Assembly (NCBI RefSeq): GCF_000165425.1
Contig: NW_001799055.1
Span: forward strand, 189,804-253,803
DNA length: 64,000 nt
Source of the DNA: Paramecium tetraurelia
Taxonomy: Eukaryota; Ciliophora; Oligohymenophorea; Peniculida; Parameciidae
Direction of reading: 5' to 3'
The notes beneath the pieces are model-generated. The model did no database searches. It had not been told where the DNA came from and saw only the letters and a program-made list of their open reading frames with translations. Positions 22,210 to 34,110 of this stretch are shown piece by piece. The position numbers were made by a program, and so were the translations under genes. Each line of letters begins with the position of its first letter. The stretch's first letter is position 1.

Positions 22210-23799
22210 TCATTTACTCTTCGCCTTTAATCTACTTAATTTCTTGCTCCCATTTTTATCAAAAACGTATAAACTTATGGCAATCACAAAATTAAAACAA
22301 CTTACACCAACAAAGAAATAAGATTGATAAACATACCTAAATAATAATGATTTCATAATGTTACCCTTGAAAAGGATCTACTTGTCCTTCTTCATTGATT
22401 AAATGGCTATTATATAAACTTCCAGTAATGAGAGGAAACAAGGCCAAAGCTGTGTTTTACATAACTCCCAACAAACCAAAGGCAGTCCCTATTATTGTAT
22501 GTTTATGAGTACCTATCATCTGCGATTTAACAACCAAAGGGATGGATGGGATTAAAATGGCTGAGTAAAAAGAATAGCAAATTCCCAATGACAATAATGG
22601 TAGAGCTGACACTCCACAGGCAGTCTAATTTAGAATATATCTTATAGATTTACATCACAATAGATAAGGAGAAGACACAAATGAGTGATGATAAATATCA
22701 CTGTAGTAAGAACTATCAATAAGGAACGTTAACGAATCTTGTCACTGTAAATACCGACAAAGGGAGTCACACATGCTGCAAACACATAGGGAATTGTGAG
22801 TAAAACACCTGCTGATTATTAACTAAACCCAAATTTGACTTAAAAAAATGCATTTCCATTGTCCAAAAATGGTACAAAAAGTGCTTCACTCAACATAATA
22901 ATGCATGATAAAATCCAATATGATCCATCCAAATGCTTCAAATCTGATAACTTAATCTCTTCCTTTGCTTCATGAGCTTCCGCTTCTTCTTTTTCTTCCT
23001 CTTCATCATCGTCATCCTCCTCCTCTAATAATGATACTGATCGATCACTTTCCGTTGATTCGCTTTTTCTAATCTATAAACTCATCTCTTAAGCAGAAGG
23101 CTATGCTTCTTTATGCTCAGGATTTCCATCCTCTGGATTGAGCTCTCTCCAAATTATCATTAATTCTTCGTTTTTCTTGTCTAAATAGATTAATGCCAAT
23201 CCACATCCCCATGAAAATATTACTATAAAAAGTCCCACTAAGAATGTGAATCCCAATTCCCCATGATTTGCTTAAATCTGAGGACTAACTACACTATTTA
23301 AAGCACTTCCTAATTTGGGTATCGATAAACACAAACCCAATGCCAAACTTACTTACCCTCCTTAAAACCATTACGACATTATGGCTGCTTATGCTGCATT
23401 CAGACTTTCAGAGCCAATGCCAAATATGCATCTACCAGCCAACATTGTACCATAAGAGAAAGAGTATCCACCAATAACTACAATAGTCTAACCCAAAATA
23501 AGAATAGATGAGAATATCAATATACTCACTCTCACTCCTATCTTGTCAATAAGGATTCCTCCAAAAAATGGCAAGATGATATTTGGTGCAGAATATATTG
23601 AATAAAGCATGTTGAATTAAACATTGTTTAGGTTCATCTCTGTTTAGATCGTGGATTGTAAAGCCATAGGATTATCGAAAGCATAAGCATCTCCAAATAA
23701 TAGAAAACAAGCTAAAGCAAGTGCCAACCATAATACCCATGTCTTTTGTAATGGTAATTAGTAGAGAAACGACTGCTTGCTTTCTTTTTCTAATTACAT
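22210..23799 (-). CDS. MFS transporter, MFSD1-like, 510 aa
   Basis: ATG 23797-23799, TGA 22210-22212; introns of 29 and 28 nt, 511 codons. About 12 hydrophobic segments; TM1 follows a short N-terminus (KTWVLWLALALACFLLFGDA). The region after TM1 (FDNPMALQSTIQTEMNLNNV) and TM2 to loop 2 (QFNMLYSIYSAPNIILPFFG, GILIDKIGVR) match the MFSD1 subfamily closely; the GGILIDKIG loop is the MFS motif A position. A long acidic cytosolic loop (about residues 235-300, with EEEDDDDEEEEK) separates the halves, as expected. Animal MFSD1 is a lysosomal dipeptide uniporter; substrate here unknown. The membrane could be lysosomal or plasma membrane. Confidence 0.88.
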
Positions 23800-24568
23800 A
23801 ATTAATTATTTTTATAATTCATTTATTTTAGTTCGTACTACTCTTTCAATAAGATAGTATCTCATCTCGCTTACTTTATCTAATTAAATTGGATCAACCC
23901 ATGTAGCTTACTTATTGATTTATTTTAACTTTATCATTCTCTCAAATGTCAGAAAGTAAATTATATAATGTGAGTAAACAGATTTTGTTTAGAATAAAAA
24001 TATGCATATTTAGAAATTACAACAATAACATTTTTGTTAAAGCCTAATTAAAAAATAACAATAAAGAAATTTGAGCGTTGCAACTATTTTGAAAGTCTCC
24101 CTATTTATAATTATCATTTGAATTACGGATTGTTTCCCAAATAAAGTCACGCTATCTAATATCACCTTACAAGGAATACTTTAAGTAAAGCTACAAAAAA
24201 GACATTAGGTAAACGACTTAATTGAACTAATTCCAAAATGGTTTTAAGATAGAATTCCACCAGATTTACATAAGCAAAAATCCAACTCAGCCTCTCATTA
24301 ATCCAGATGTAATTAATAGATCACTTTATCTTCCGTGTGAATTTTATCAGATATATCTGATGTCAATGATTCCCTACTATCCCTGTAAAAAGAACAAGAT
24401 GGCATTCTCTTAAACATTTTGACAATAGTCTGCATTCTCATATTAAAGCTTAAATTTATAATTATTTTTGTCTTATTTCATTTTTTTATAATTATTTTTC
24501 CTCTCTTTTATTTCATTTTATTATCAATAATATACAAAACTTAGAATAAAAATATCCATATTCAAAAT
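23800..24568. other. intergenic, 770 nt between divergent genes
   Basis: Upstream regions of the MFS gene and the next + gene. A 48-codon minus frame (24295-24441, MRMQTIVKMFKRMPSCSF) has a Ser/Asp-rich end somewhat like the small gene at 19212-19509 and could be a small exon, but I could not complete it. Near 24455-24520 an imperfect tandem duplication of about 31 nt (core TATAATTATTTTT...TATTTCATTTT) is present. Confidence 0.4.
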
Positions 24569-25783
24569 ATGCAAAATTTCATACCTCGCTACTTCTATTA
24601 TCAAAAATTAAGTCAACATATGGTATTATTAAATTTAACTAGAAAATTAGAAAAACTTTGGATCGTGAAAATAGAAAACCTAAGAAATGGCTATAAAATT
24701 ACTTTGTTCCATTTATTCCAAAATGGACTCAGAGAATTGTTGACAACAAAAAGAAATCTATCTTTTTTCTTCTTTGTTTGGGATTGTTCACTTATTACGA
24801 AGGATTCTAATGTAAAATCGCATTTTTATTATTTTCAGATCTGCACCATAAAATACTTTATCGAGAGCCTTTTAAAAGCAAATTGGATAGATGGATTTTC
24901 AAAGTTAAAAATCTACCAAAGTAATCCTTAGTAGAATTCTAACCAATTACAACTCTGAACCAGAATACTATAGAGTAATTGAAAGAGATATATTTAAAAT
25001 ATGAATCGGAAATGAAATATGGAATGTCTCGTAAATTAATGTTTGAGGTTTATGAATCTCTTAATTTGTTCTAAAAGGATGAGGAGAGAATCGGATTCTA
25101 TAGACAATCAGGATATTATAAAAAGGTAATTTCTACCTTATATAAAATTAATAGAGAAATTAAAAGGTTTCAAGCGTGCATTTCCAATAATTTGTGAAAA
25201 TATTCGAGGATGCTTTGAAAAAATTGAATAAAAAAGGGAATACAATTACAGAATCAGAATTAGTTTCCTAATTTATTTAATTATGTTCAGATAAACAGAG
25301 TGAAGTAAGAATTCATCAAATTATTATTATAGATTTAGAAATGGGAGAACAAAATCTAATAGAAGCGAGCAGAGTTTGTAAAATTGCTTCCTGAGTTGCA
25401 AGATTAAAAATAGGCGTTAATTAGGTAGATGCTAAGTGAGAATCCATATGTAACTGAAGAGCACATTCAATAGGAAGTAAGGTCTTATAGTGATTTCATT
25501 TTAGCTTGAGAACAAGGGACTCTATGGTTTGGGAACGAAGGATAAACTATAGATTTATGATCTTCAGTTGTCACTTCATAAAGTTCTGTTGGATAGCAAA
25601 AAGGCAAAATTATACAATAGCATGCTTTTCGGGTAGTCGACTTTGAGTGCGCAAAAGGAGAAAAAGTTGAGGGACAAGATAATGATTGAGGAGGAGAAGG
25701 TGAATCAACTTCAAGCCAAGAGAAATGAAGTTGCTGAAAAGTTTAAGGTGTTATTTAAGAAATAAGAGATATTTGATATTTGA
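24569..25783 (+). CDS. single-pass membrane protein with coiled-coil tail, 360 aa
   Basis: ATG 24569; five introns (20, 27, 29, 28 and 28 nt) are needed and give exactly 361 codons. The unspliced first frame stays open to 24955 by chance, so the true protein is only seen after splicing. It starts MQNFIPRYFYYQKLSQHM, has a basic stretch and Pro/Trp motif (FVPFIPKWTQR), one hydrophobic segment at about residues 58-75 (SIFFLLCLGLFTYYEGF), a soluble middle and a strongly charged coiled coil at the end (KEKKLRDKIMIEEEKVNQLQ). Topology and basic N-terminus would fit a mitochondrial inner-membrane protein, but the family is unknown to me. Confidence 0.78.
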
Positions 25784-25806
25784 TTAATAAAATAATAAAA
25801 AATTAA

Positions 25807-26719
25807 ATGTCTGAGGAACAGTAAGAATTCGAGGGTTAGGAAGGATAAGAAGGATAAGAGGGATAAGAGGGATAGAATGAGGGATAACATGAATAATAAT
25901 AACAATAATAACAATAATAAAGTCAAACATAACAAAAATAAAAGCCTGTTGTCCCTAAAAGTGATCCTCCTCCTGAAGGGGCAATCATAATTGATTTTGA
26001 GGTTTGTATGGATTGTGCTTCTCATGCTTGGTGTACTCATCATGACGAAAATAAATACACTTAATTGTATTTGGATTGCATGGCAGGTATTCAATACACA
26101 ATTAAATCTAGAAATTCATGCATAAATTCCAAATTCCTATTGCACTTATAATGCTAAGAAAAAACCCTCAACAGGAGCTTTTGAAATTTCTCATAAAGGT
26201 AAACAGTTATATAAATTATTAGGGGTTATTATTTTTTCAAAGAGAAATTCTTAGCTGTTTCCTTAACCTAAGTTGCTACCAGAAAGAATTAGACAATTCT
26301 TAGATGATGTGGAAAATAAAAGAGATGTCACTAAATGGGCTACAAAAAAAGAAATAAAATAAGAGTAACCAAGACAAATCAAGGAAAGACCAACTTTCTA
26401 AACATACATGAAACAAAGAGAAGAGTAGGAGAGATTGGCAAAAGAATAAAAGCAAAGATAGGACGAAGAAATCAGGTTGAAATAAGAACAAGATGAAAGA
26501 GATAAGTAAGAAAGAGAAAGATAGGAGGAGGAACAAAGGAAAATAGAGGAAGAAAAAAGAAGATAGGAAGAATAGAGATTGGCTGAGGAAAAGGCAGCTG
26601 CTGAGGAAAAGGCTAGATAGGAATAAGAGTAAAGAGAACTTGAATAGTAATAAGAAGAAGCTAATAAATAAAACCAAGAGTAGGAGTAACAATAAGAAGG
26701 AGAAAAGTAACCAGAATGA
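25807..26719 (+). CDS. Rdx/selenoprotein W-like protein with polyQ and coiled coil
   Basis: 287 aa; introns of 25 and 24 nt, 288 codons. Three parts are visible. Residues 1-50 are a Gly-Gln-Glu repeat (GQEGQEGQEG) running into a polyglutamine tract written as TAA/TAG/CAA. Residues about 60-165 are a thioredoxin-like Rdx domain: VCMDCASH holds the CxxC in the SelW/SelT position, and STGAFEISHKGVIIFSKRN matches the family's conserved GxFEVxxxGxxxxSK segment. The remainder is a highly charged E/K/Q/R helix. The second position of the redox motif is Cys, not selenocysteine. Redox function is inferred. The fusion of Rdx to a long charged helix is unusual; animal SelW is only about 90 aa. Confidence 0.82.
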
Positions 26720-26967
26720 ACACATTCAAAGTAAGCAGAATGAGATTATAACATTAAATAAAACTATTTGTTAATTCTTTTTAGTATCATGGAATCCAAG
26801 TGCTATTTCTGAGTGTGGATGGCATGGATGGAGTTTTAATTAAAGACAAAGTAAAATTTAAAGTATAAATAATAAGAGAGACTATTGCTTAATTATTGGA
26901 TACTTTAATTATCAATCTTCATTTTAAACATAATTGATTTAAAAATATTATTATTTTTAAGTTTTAC

Positions 26968-29697
26968 ATGTAGTAGTAGAAACTTCAATCTACTTGTCCT
27001 CATTTTCAGAGGATTTTACTTTAAAGAAGCATTCCTCAAGTTCATAAATCTCTCTCTAAATTATTGGTATTGCTTATTAATGAATTTAGGTGTTATTCAA
27101 GAATAAGTAAGTTAAATGTGATGTTTGTCAAAGAAAACAAGATTATCTGAATATTTGTTTGAAATGCGAAAAGCCATTGTGTGACATAGAAAAAATATGT
27201 TCTGCAGAGCATCTAAGATGTAAAAATTTTGATTATATTATTAGTAAATAGTCCTGAACATTGTGTGATAATTAATATCCACTCAAATTTAATTGCATGT
27301 CTGATGTGTAAAATAGAAATTTATGATTTTGAGCAAACCTTATAAAGTGAAGAAGATCAATTTATTGAAGAAATCATTAATCCTTAAAAAATACGAATGG
27401 AATATCACAAGTTCTTTTATAAGTAAGAAGCTCAAAATATATAATTTAAAAATCAATAAAATGTTCAGCATGCAGGAATGTTAAACATCTGCAATAATAG
27501 CCATTTGAACTGTGTTCTATAAATATTACTAAACTATCCTGTCATTTAGTAGATACTTTAAAAAATTAACTCTGAATATGAAATAAATGAATATAGTTTG
27601 AAATCTAATCGCAAATAGATTCTTAGAGAATTAAGTGCCATGGCCTCAATCTATTCATAACATCAGTATAGAATCATAAATCCCTCCAAAGTTATCAAGA
27701 ACCTTGCCCAGATAGACTCCAAAATTATTGGATATTCCAGAAAAGATGCTTATGTATTCATCATTTAAATTCAATTAGGATGCTTTCAAGACAGTTATCA
27801 ACTTTTTAAATGAAGAATTCAAATTTTCAAATTTGAAAGGATACTTTAAAAGTAACTTGATCTACACAAAACAAGCTCTAGGACATGATTGGAACATAAT
27901 GTACACTCTAAAAAGTAGTTAGTGCTGATCCTAGTTTATATATGGAATATTCCTTTATTCAAAGTATATTCTCTGGAGAGCTTATTTCTAACCTACAATG
28001 CTTGAATTGTAAGAAAATTACAAAGTCTGTTGAATAATTTTCAGCGTTATCCCTAGAGCTCCCAGAAATAAAGCAACAAGGATTCTTTAAATAATTTGTC
28101 AATAATCAGAAACAATCTATTTCCTTATAAGAGTGTCTTGATTATTTTTATGAGCCAGTGATCGATTCATTAACTCTTTGCAGTTGTGGTGCAAGATCAG
28201 GTAAGAGACAATATAGTTTTTAATAATAATCCAATTTGTTATGTATTCATCTACAAAGGTTTCTGAATAAAAATTAAAAGGACACCAAACATGTATCATT
28301 TCCAATTAAGGATCATAACTTTTAAGAATACTTTAACGTATCATTTCATTTAATAAATAATAGTTGGATAGTGAATAGAATTATCGACTTTTCGGTATTA
28401 TTGTGCATTTACACGATTAAGGAGGTGATCATTTTGAGACCATATTGAAATATCAAAACTCACAATTTCTTAGCATCAAGGATGAAATTATTGAAATAGT
28501 ATCATAAAAATATGTAGAAGAATGTGAAGCTTTATTATTATTTTATGAAAAGGTAGATAATTAGGTAGATCTATTTAAAACAAGTCTTCGAAAAAATCTG
28601 CAAAACTAGCATAATATGATAGCCAATCAGGAGTTATAATTGAAAGATGAAGACCAATGCTATTTACCCCATTTCTGGTTTGAGTAATTTTTGCATCTTG
28701 CTAAACCACCTTCAATTATAACATCTCATTTAATTTGCCCTCATAACCTCTTAAAGCCAGATTATTGGGATTTTAGAATAGAATACGAAGTAACATTGCA
28801 TATTTATATAAGAATGCTAAATCAGCTTAGTACAATTCTCAATTAGATACTAATACAAGTTTCATTACTATAGGAGAAGTGTAAAACTCTAATTCTCCTG
28901 CTTATATCTAGGAAAGTTCTGCCTAAAAATAACTCTAACTCACATCAATCATAATCCCAAAAGCAGTTTGCGAATTTTTAATTGAAAAATATGGTGGAGG
29001 TCCAATCATTCAGAAGAATATCAAAACGTGTAGTACTTGTATAGAATATGCATAATAAATGAGTAGAAGAAGGAAATTAGAAAGACAATTAATAATTAAA
29101 TATGAAAGCCTTCAAGGATATGACAGAATATTTGTTGTTCATGAGGAATGGTTAAAGAAATGGCAAACATATCTTTATAATTCAAAATAGATTTTACAAA
29201 GAAATAATTTATTTGGTTATCCTCCTCCAGGAGAAATAACTAATTACTTATTGTTAGATAAAGATTAATAGATCATCTAATAAAAAAAGGAAGGCTAACA
29301 TTTCCATATGATCACTGCTCCTATATGGCATATATTATAAGAAATTTACGGAGGAGGTTAGATATTTAATTTAAGTTAGGACCCACAATTTCTATTAATC
29401 CTCATTAATAATAATATGAACCTTTTAAACTATAAACAGATGATCTATTTTAGATAAAAGAGATCAAAACGTTATATCAAAATTGTATCAATCAGTACAA
29501 ATAGGAAATTTAGCAATGATACAAATGTTTATGAATTTTATAAATTATATAAGATAAAAATAAATCAAATCTATAAAATAAAGCAATGTATTTAAAATTG
29601 TTATTTCCCGAATAATTTATTATTTTTACATAATTCTTTTGTAAATCCTAATACTATATACTTTAGATTTTGTTTTAGAAAATGGCTATTGTATTGA
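26968..29697 (+). CDS. USP20/33-type ubiquitin-protease homologue, probably inactive
   Basis: 861 aa; six introns (23, 25, 25, 22, 26 and 23 nt) give exactly 862 codons. Domain order is that of USP20/USP33: zf-UBP (about residues 8-95; CPHF...CDVCQRK...CLKCEKPLCD...EHCVIINIH), USP catalytic fold (about 150-500), then two DUSP domains (around 540-590 and 640-740; IEKYGGGPIIQ, PPPGEITNYLLLD). In the USP Cys box, normally N-x-G-N-T-C-(Y/F)-(L/M)-N, this protein reads NICNNSHLN: Ser (codon AGC at 27499-27501) takes the catalytic Cys position. The zinc-finger CLNC...CSCG and the His box (GGDHF, His at 28430-28432) remain. Likely a ubiquitin-binding pseudo-protease rather than a deubiquitinase. Confidence 0.88.
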
Positions 29698-30000
29698 ATT
29701 TATAAATTTTTATATAAAAAACGATCAGATTTTTTGTTTAAATAAATTACACTTGTGTTTGTTAATTTTATTAAAATCTTCTGATTTATACTAAATGGGA
29801 TCTACCGCATTGATTTATGTAATTAAATCTAGTTTTTAGACATTACTCTTTAATGTATTTATTGGCTAATTTAATTTTAAATTATAAAACTTTTAGAATC
29901 CTTTTAGGAATATTATTATGGCTTAGTTTTCATAATTTTATTATTTGATGCCAATTCATTAATTTTATTAAATCAAATATTTTCAGGTAATATCAAAGCG
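29698..30000. other. intergenic, 303 nt
   Basis: A+T-rich spacer between two + genes. No recognisable feature; it must hold the promoter of the MORN/IQ gene. Confidence 0.5.
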
Positions 30001-31338
30001 ATGGGGAATTGTTGCAATGGTGGAGGATAAGTTATGGAAAGAAATGTGTAGATAGATGTAGGTTAAAATATCTCGGAGAAAACAGCAAATTAGGATATAC
30101 TTAATAAAAAGGCTATAATAATATAAGGTATTTTTGATATGCAAGTCAAGCTCATTGTAGAGGTCATTTAGTTAGAAAGAAAGTGAAAAAAATATAGGAA
30201 TAGGACAAAACTGGGAATAAAAAGTCCTAAAATAGTTAAAGTAAGGGAAAGAACATTAACAATAATCAAAATCTATAAAATAATAGAAGTGCTCATGAAT
30301 CTAAAGAGGAAAACTATTAAAATTAGTCTGATTAAACTAGAATTCATGCTCCAAGCGAAAAATGTAAGAAACTAGATAGAATGCCAGATTATTTGACTTC
30401 TAAAACTAAATCAGTATTTAAAGTATTTAGGTTAGGTTTTAAGTTCAATCGAAGCCTTTGTATATGATTAGGACAAGGATGAATTTAAAGAATTACCATT
30501 TTTAGAACCTTATGAATTAGACGGTGGTAGTGTTTATAAAGGATAATGGAAGAATGGGTAAGTTTTAAATTGAAAGTAATTTTAGACTTCGACATGGTAG
30601 AGGAATCTAAATTTGGCAAGATGGCTCAATGTATGAAGGATATTGGTACCAGAATGTTGCTTGTGGAAAGGGAAGATTGATTCATGCTGATGGAGATAAA
30701 TATGAGGGAGATTGGAGAAATGACAAAGCACATGGATTCGTAAATATACGAATCAATATTATAGGGTATATATGTGCATATGGATGGAGCCTAATATGTG
30801 GGATATTGGGAAGAAGATAAATAGAATGGACATGGGAAAGAAATATGGCCAGATGGTGCTTGCTATGAAGGATAATATAAGAATGGGAAGAAACATGGCA
30901 AGGGAACATTTAAATGGGCTGATGGATCTGTATATGTTGGTGAATTCGATTAAAATAATATTCATGGAAAAGGAGAATACTAATGGGAGGACAACAGGAA
31001 GTATGTTGGAGAATGGAAAAATAATAAAATGGATGGAAAAGGAGTAAACATTTAAATTATAATAAGGTGTTCACTTGGTTGGATGGTAGGAAATATGAAG
31101 GAGAATATAAAGACGATAAGAAGCATGGATACGGGGAGTTTCAATGGCCTGATGGAAGGGTAATTGCATTTCATTATATCACTAGATGTATAAAGGATAA
31201 TGGGCGAATGGGAAATAACATGGTATCGGAATTTATATTGGCTCTTCGAAAGTTGAAAAGGAAGGAGAGTGGTAAGATGGGAAGAGAATACGTTGGATTA
31301 AGAAAGGGGGATAACCCACTAAAGAGGAAGGAAATTGA
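30001..31338 (+). CDS. MORN-repeat protein with IQ motif, N-myristoylated, 396 aa
   Basis: Six introns (23, 22, 28, 25, 23 and 26 nt) close at 397 codons. The start MGNCCNGGG is a strong N-myristoylation signal (Gly2) followed by Cys likely to be palmitoylated, so membrane attachment is expected. An IQ motif lies near residue 45 ([18 protein letters not shown], fitting IQxxxRGxxxR), predicting calmodulin binding, important in ciliates. After a polar linker come nine MORN repeats (about residues 165-375; e.g. [45 protein letters not shown]). MORN proteins in ciliates and other alveolates often sit at the cortex or cilium; that location is inferred. Confidence 0.92.
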
Positions 31339-31900
31339 AATTCACTAAGTTTATTATCATTTTTATTGTTCAATTAACTTATATAAATGTAAATTTATAA
31401 ATCCATGATTTAGAATTGCAATGTCATATTGAAAGAAATTAACTAAGAAATTGAATGCAGTTAATATATATAATTTAATAATAGAACCCCCTTGTATTTA
31501 CAACTATTCAACTTCATTTTTTAATCTCTTATATGCAAATTATTTAATAATACATTATGAAAAAAAATGAAAAAGTTGAACTACTGTTGTGTAATTTTTA
31601 AACTGATGTTGTACAATAGGAAAAGCTCAATTATCAAAATCAGACAACTCATCTCTAATCACAAGAAAATTATGTTCTATAAACCATTTTGAGAATCGAA
31701 AATAACACCCAAGTCCCTACAAATAACGAATCTCACTGTAAGGTGACTGTTAAATGTATGACATTGCTTTGATATCATAAGAATCTTAATAAGAAAATAA
31801 AGAAGCCTATTTAGAAAATCATAAGAAGTTCTCAGAATAATCTTCATTGAAAACTGATTATCTATCATCAGATTGTCATTAGTAAAAAAACTAATAATGG
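31339..31900. other. intergenic, 562 nt
   Basis: A+T-rich. A minus frame of 105 codons (31659-31976, starts MTFMKYKLSYRP) is open but overlaps, antisense, the first exon of the following phosphatase gene and shows no motif; I treat it as a shadow. Nothing else seen. Confidence 0.45.
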
Positions 31901-33141
31901 ATGCATAAATCCTCCTCGTTGACTCAAATCTATCCTTCTTTGGACGATAACTTAACTTGTATTTCATAAACGTCATCAGTGTATTTGATTATTATAATTT
32001 TTCAGTATTTCAGTGAAAGAACCAAAGATACCAATTGAAACAAACAAGAAAATTAAGAAACGAAAGAACCATGCTCATAGAAATCTTAAAACAGCTGTCA
32101 GTAGAAAATAGATTGAAATGAAATGTCAAACCGAAAAAAGACCAGAAAAATCGACTGGGTAGCTTTTACACTATTTACATGAGAAAGATGTAAAAATTCC
32201 AATTCCATCAATTGAAACCATTATACAATAAGAAGCTCTTTTGAGTGAATAAAGTAAATATTAGTTTCATTCTTTATTTTAGTTCTTTCCTATTCAAACT
32301 ATTAATACTATATGCACAATTTGATTGGCTATCTAATGGGATCTTTGAAAGACTCTTTTATGGCTTAAATGTACATAAACCATTTCTCTCAATTATACAG
32401 TAATCTGTAAAAATCAAAATTAATTGTGTGCCCATAACAATATTCATTTTCCATCAAAATTTAGCCATAAAAAAGTATATATAATTTAAATAAATTAAGA
32501 AATATAGAAGACTTTGATAATAGATTTAGATGAAACATTAGTACATTGTAATGAATTTAGTTGTTTAAAGAGTGATTTTTTCATTCCATTAGTTTATGGT
32601 GATAAAAGCTTTTAGGTATATCTCAAATCGATTTTAGGTTGGCATAAGCATAAGACCTCACGCATAATAATTCTTAAGGAATATGGCTAAGGTCTATGAG
32701 ATCATAGTATTCACTGCATCAAATCCAGACTATGCGAACAAAATTATTGACTATCTAGATCCAGAACAAAACCTTGTATCCTATAGGTTGTTTCGAGACG
32801 ATTGCATTCAAATATCAAATAATTGTCACATTAAAGACCTAAGAATTCTTAATAGGAATATGTAAGATATTGTCTTAGTTGATAATTCTGCTTACTCCTT
32901 TGCTTTTTAAATTGATAATGGAATTCCAATCATACCATATCTTGATAACAAGAATGACAAAGTATGAATAAGGCTTATTATTCAATAGGAATTATTACAT
33001 TTGGAAAATTACCTCCATTATGTGAATCAATTTGATGATGTTCGTAGTTAAAACAATAAGATGTTTAATTTGAAAATAGTGTAAAATTGCATTTCAATAG
33101 CAGAGGCTATTAAATGCTTAGCAGCCTCAATCTCAAAGTGA
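31901..33141 (+). CDS. CTD-like (SCP/NIF-type) protein phosphatase, 370 aa
   Basis: Five introns (25, 29, 25, 22 and 27 nt) close exactly 371 codons; the first exon is only 80 nt (MHKSSSLTQIYPS...). The C-terminal half is the FCP/SCP HAD domain: KTLIIDLDETLVHCNE carries DxDxT with the nucleophile Asp, followed by SIRPHAQQFLRNMAKVYEII, VFTASNPDYANKIIDYLDPE and LVDNSAYSFAFQIDNGIPI, in the family order and spacing. It should dephosphorylate Ser/Thr on proteins such as the RNA polymerase II CTD; the substrate is not shown. The N-terminal 180 residues are basic and disordered (KKIKKRKNHAH) and may carry a nuclear signal. Confidence 0.93.
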
Positions 33142-33223
33142 TAAATTGTATGAAGAAAATCATTGATAATTAATTATTATTATGTTTATTATTCCAGTTA
33201 GGGATTAAATATATATATATAAT

Positions 33224-34110
33224 ATGAAAAAAAATCAAATATATTCTAAAAGTATAAACATCATAAGAGATCGTTAATAAGATTATAAACCTTCCTAACA
33301 TTCAGCATCAAAGTCTAAATAAGAATCAGATGAGGAGAATAGAAAAATGTACTCCTCCTAAATAATGAAATAGGATATCAGGAAATAGGTGATTAAAATT
33401 CAGAATCATGGTCATCAATAATATTGAGCCAATACATAAGTGCATCCATAATAGCCAAAGAAGAATGGTATTTTAAATATACGCAGAAAAGGTATATCGC
33501 TATCCTTCATTATCTTTTAGATTAATAATAATAACATCAATAAGCAGGATCATTTCCTTTATACATTAGAAATATTAGAGAAGGATCCACTTCAAGCGAC
33601 TTAAAATAATTAATAAATGACGATGGCAATATATTGGGAGTCTAAGTAAGGCAATCTAGTAATTTAGGTTAATGCTAAATTAGCCACCATCACATTTTCG
33701 AATTAATAATCAGCTGATTAAGCAATTTGGATTTTATATTTGATATTGTTTGCTTAGAACTTATAAATAATTACAAAGACAAAGGATATCAAATGAGTGC
33801 TGTCCCAAATTATTAACAATCTAGCAAAGTCATCGTATTGGGATAGTACTAATCAGGAAGAGGATTCAAAGAGGAGGGAAGACTTAGAATGGATGCCAAA
33901 GAATCAATATTTGAACGAATACAAATAAATAGTAGTGAGGCATTCAGTCGAGTTCAATTTATTTCTATAAATAAAAACAATATTTAAATGGACAACTTAT
34001 TCTAAATGGAAGTAGACTCAATTCCATTTGTTAGGATTGCTGAGGAACGAAGACAGCAAACTATAAAAATAATATTATATTACAAATATTTATATATATT
34101 TAAATTATGA
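33224..34110 (+). pseudogene. RRM protein gene with an unresolved frame break
   Basis: ATG 33224 starts a polar Ser/Gln-rich region, then an RRM (PLYIRNIREGSTSSDLKQL ... VNAKLATITFSNQQSADQA). Introns of 30 nt (starts GTC, unusual), 29 and 22 nt are consistent. After SADQA the reading must shift by one base between about 33709 and 33790 to continue into a coherent C-terminal part (NNYKDKGYQMSAVPNYQ ... SINKNNIQMDNLFQMEVDSI) that runs to TGA 34108-34110. No GT-AG intron of suitable length restores the frame: total length minus introns leaves two extra bases. Either the copy is decaying, the assembly has an indel, or splicing is unusual. The call of pseudogene is provisional; RNA binding is the expected role if intact. 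Confidence 0.55.

Noticed and set aside
25711..26094. Minus frame with a long Leu run
   Set aside because: Reverse of the Gln-rich N-terminus of the Rdx-like gene (TAA/CAA repeats read backwards as TTA/TTG).
26300..26725. Minus frame of 141 codons, almost all Leu, Phe and Ser
   Set aside because: It is the reverse complement of the E/K/Q-rich coiled coil of the Rdx-like protein; the hydrophobic look is an artefact of complementing GAA/AAG codons.
31659..31976. Minus frame starting MTFMKYKLSYRP, 105 codons to TGA
   Set aside because: Its first part is antisense to exon 1 of the CTD phosphatase gene, and the rest has no motif; chance frames of this size are expected with one stop codon.
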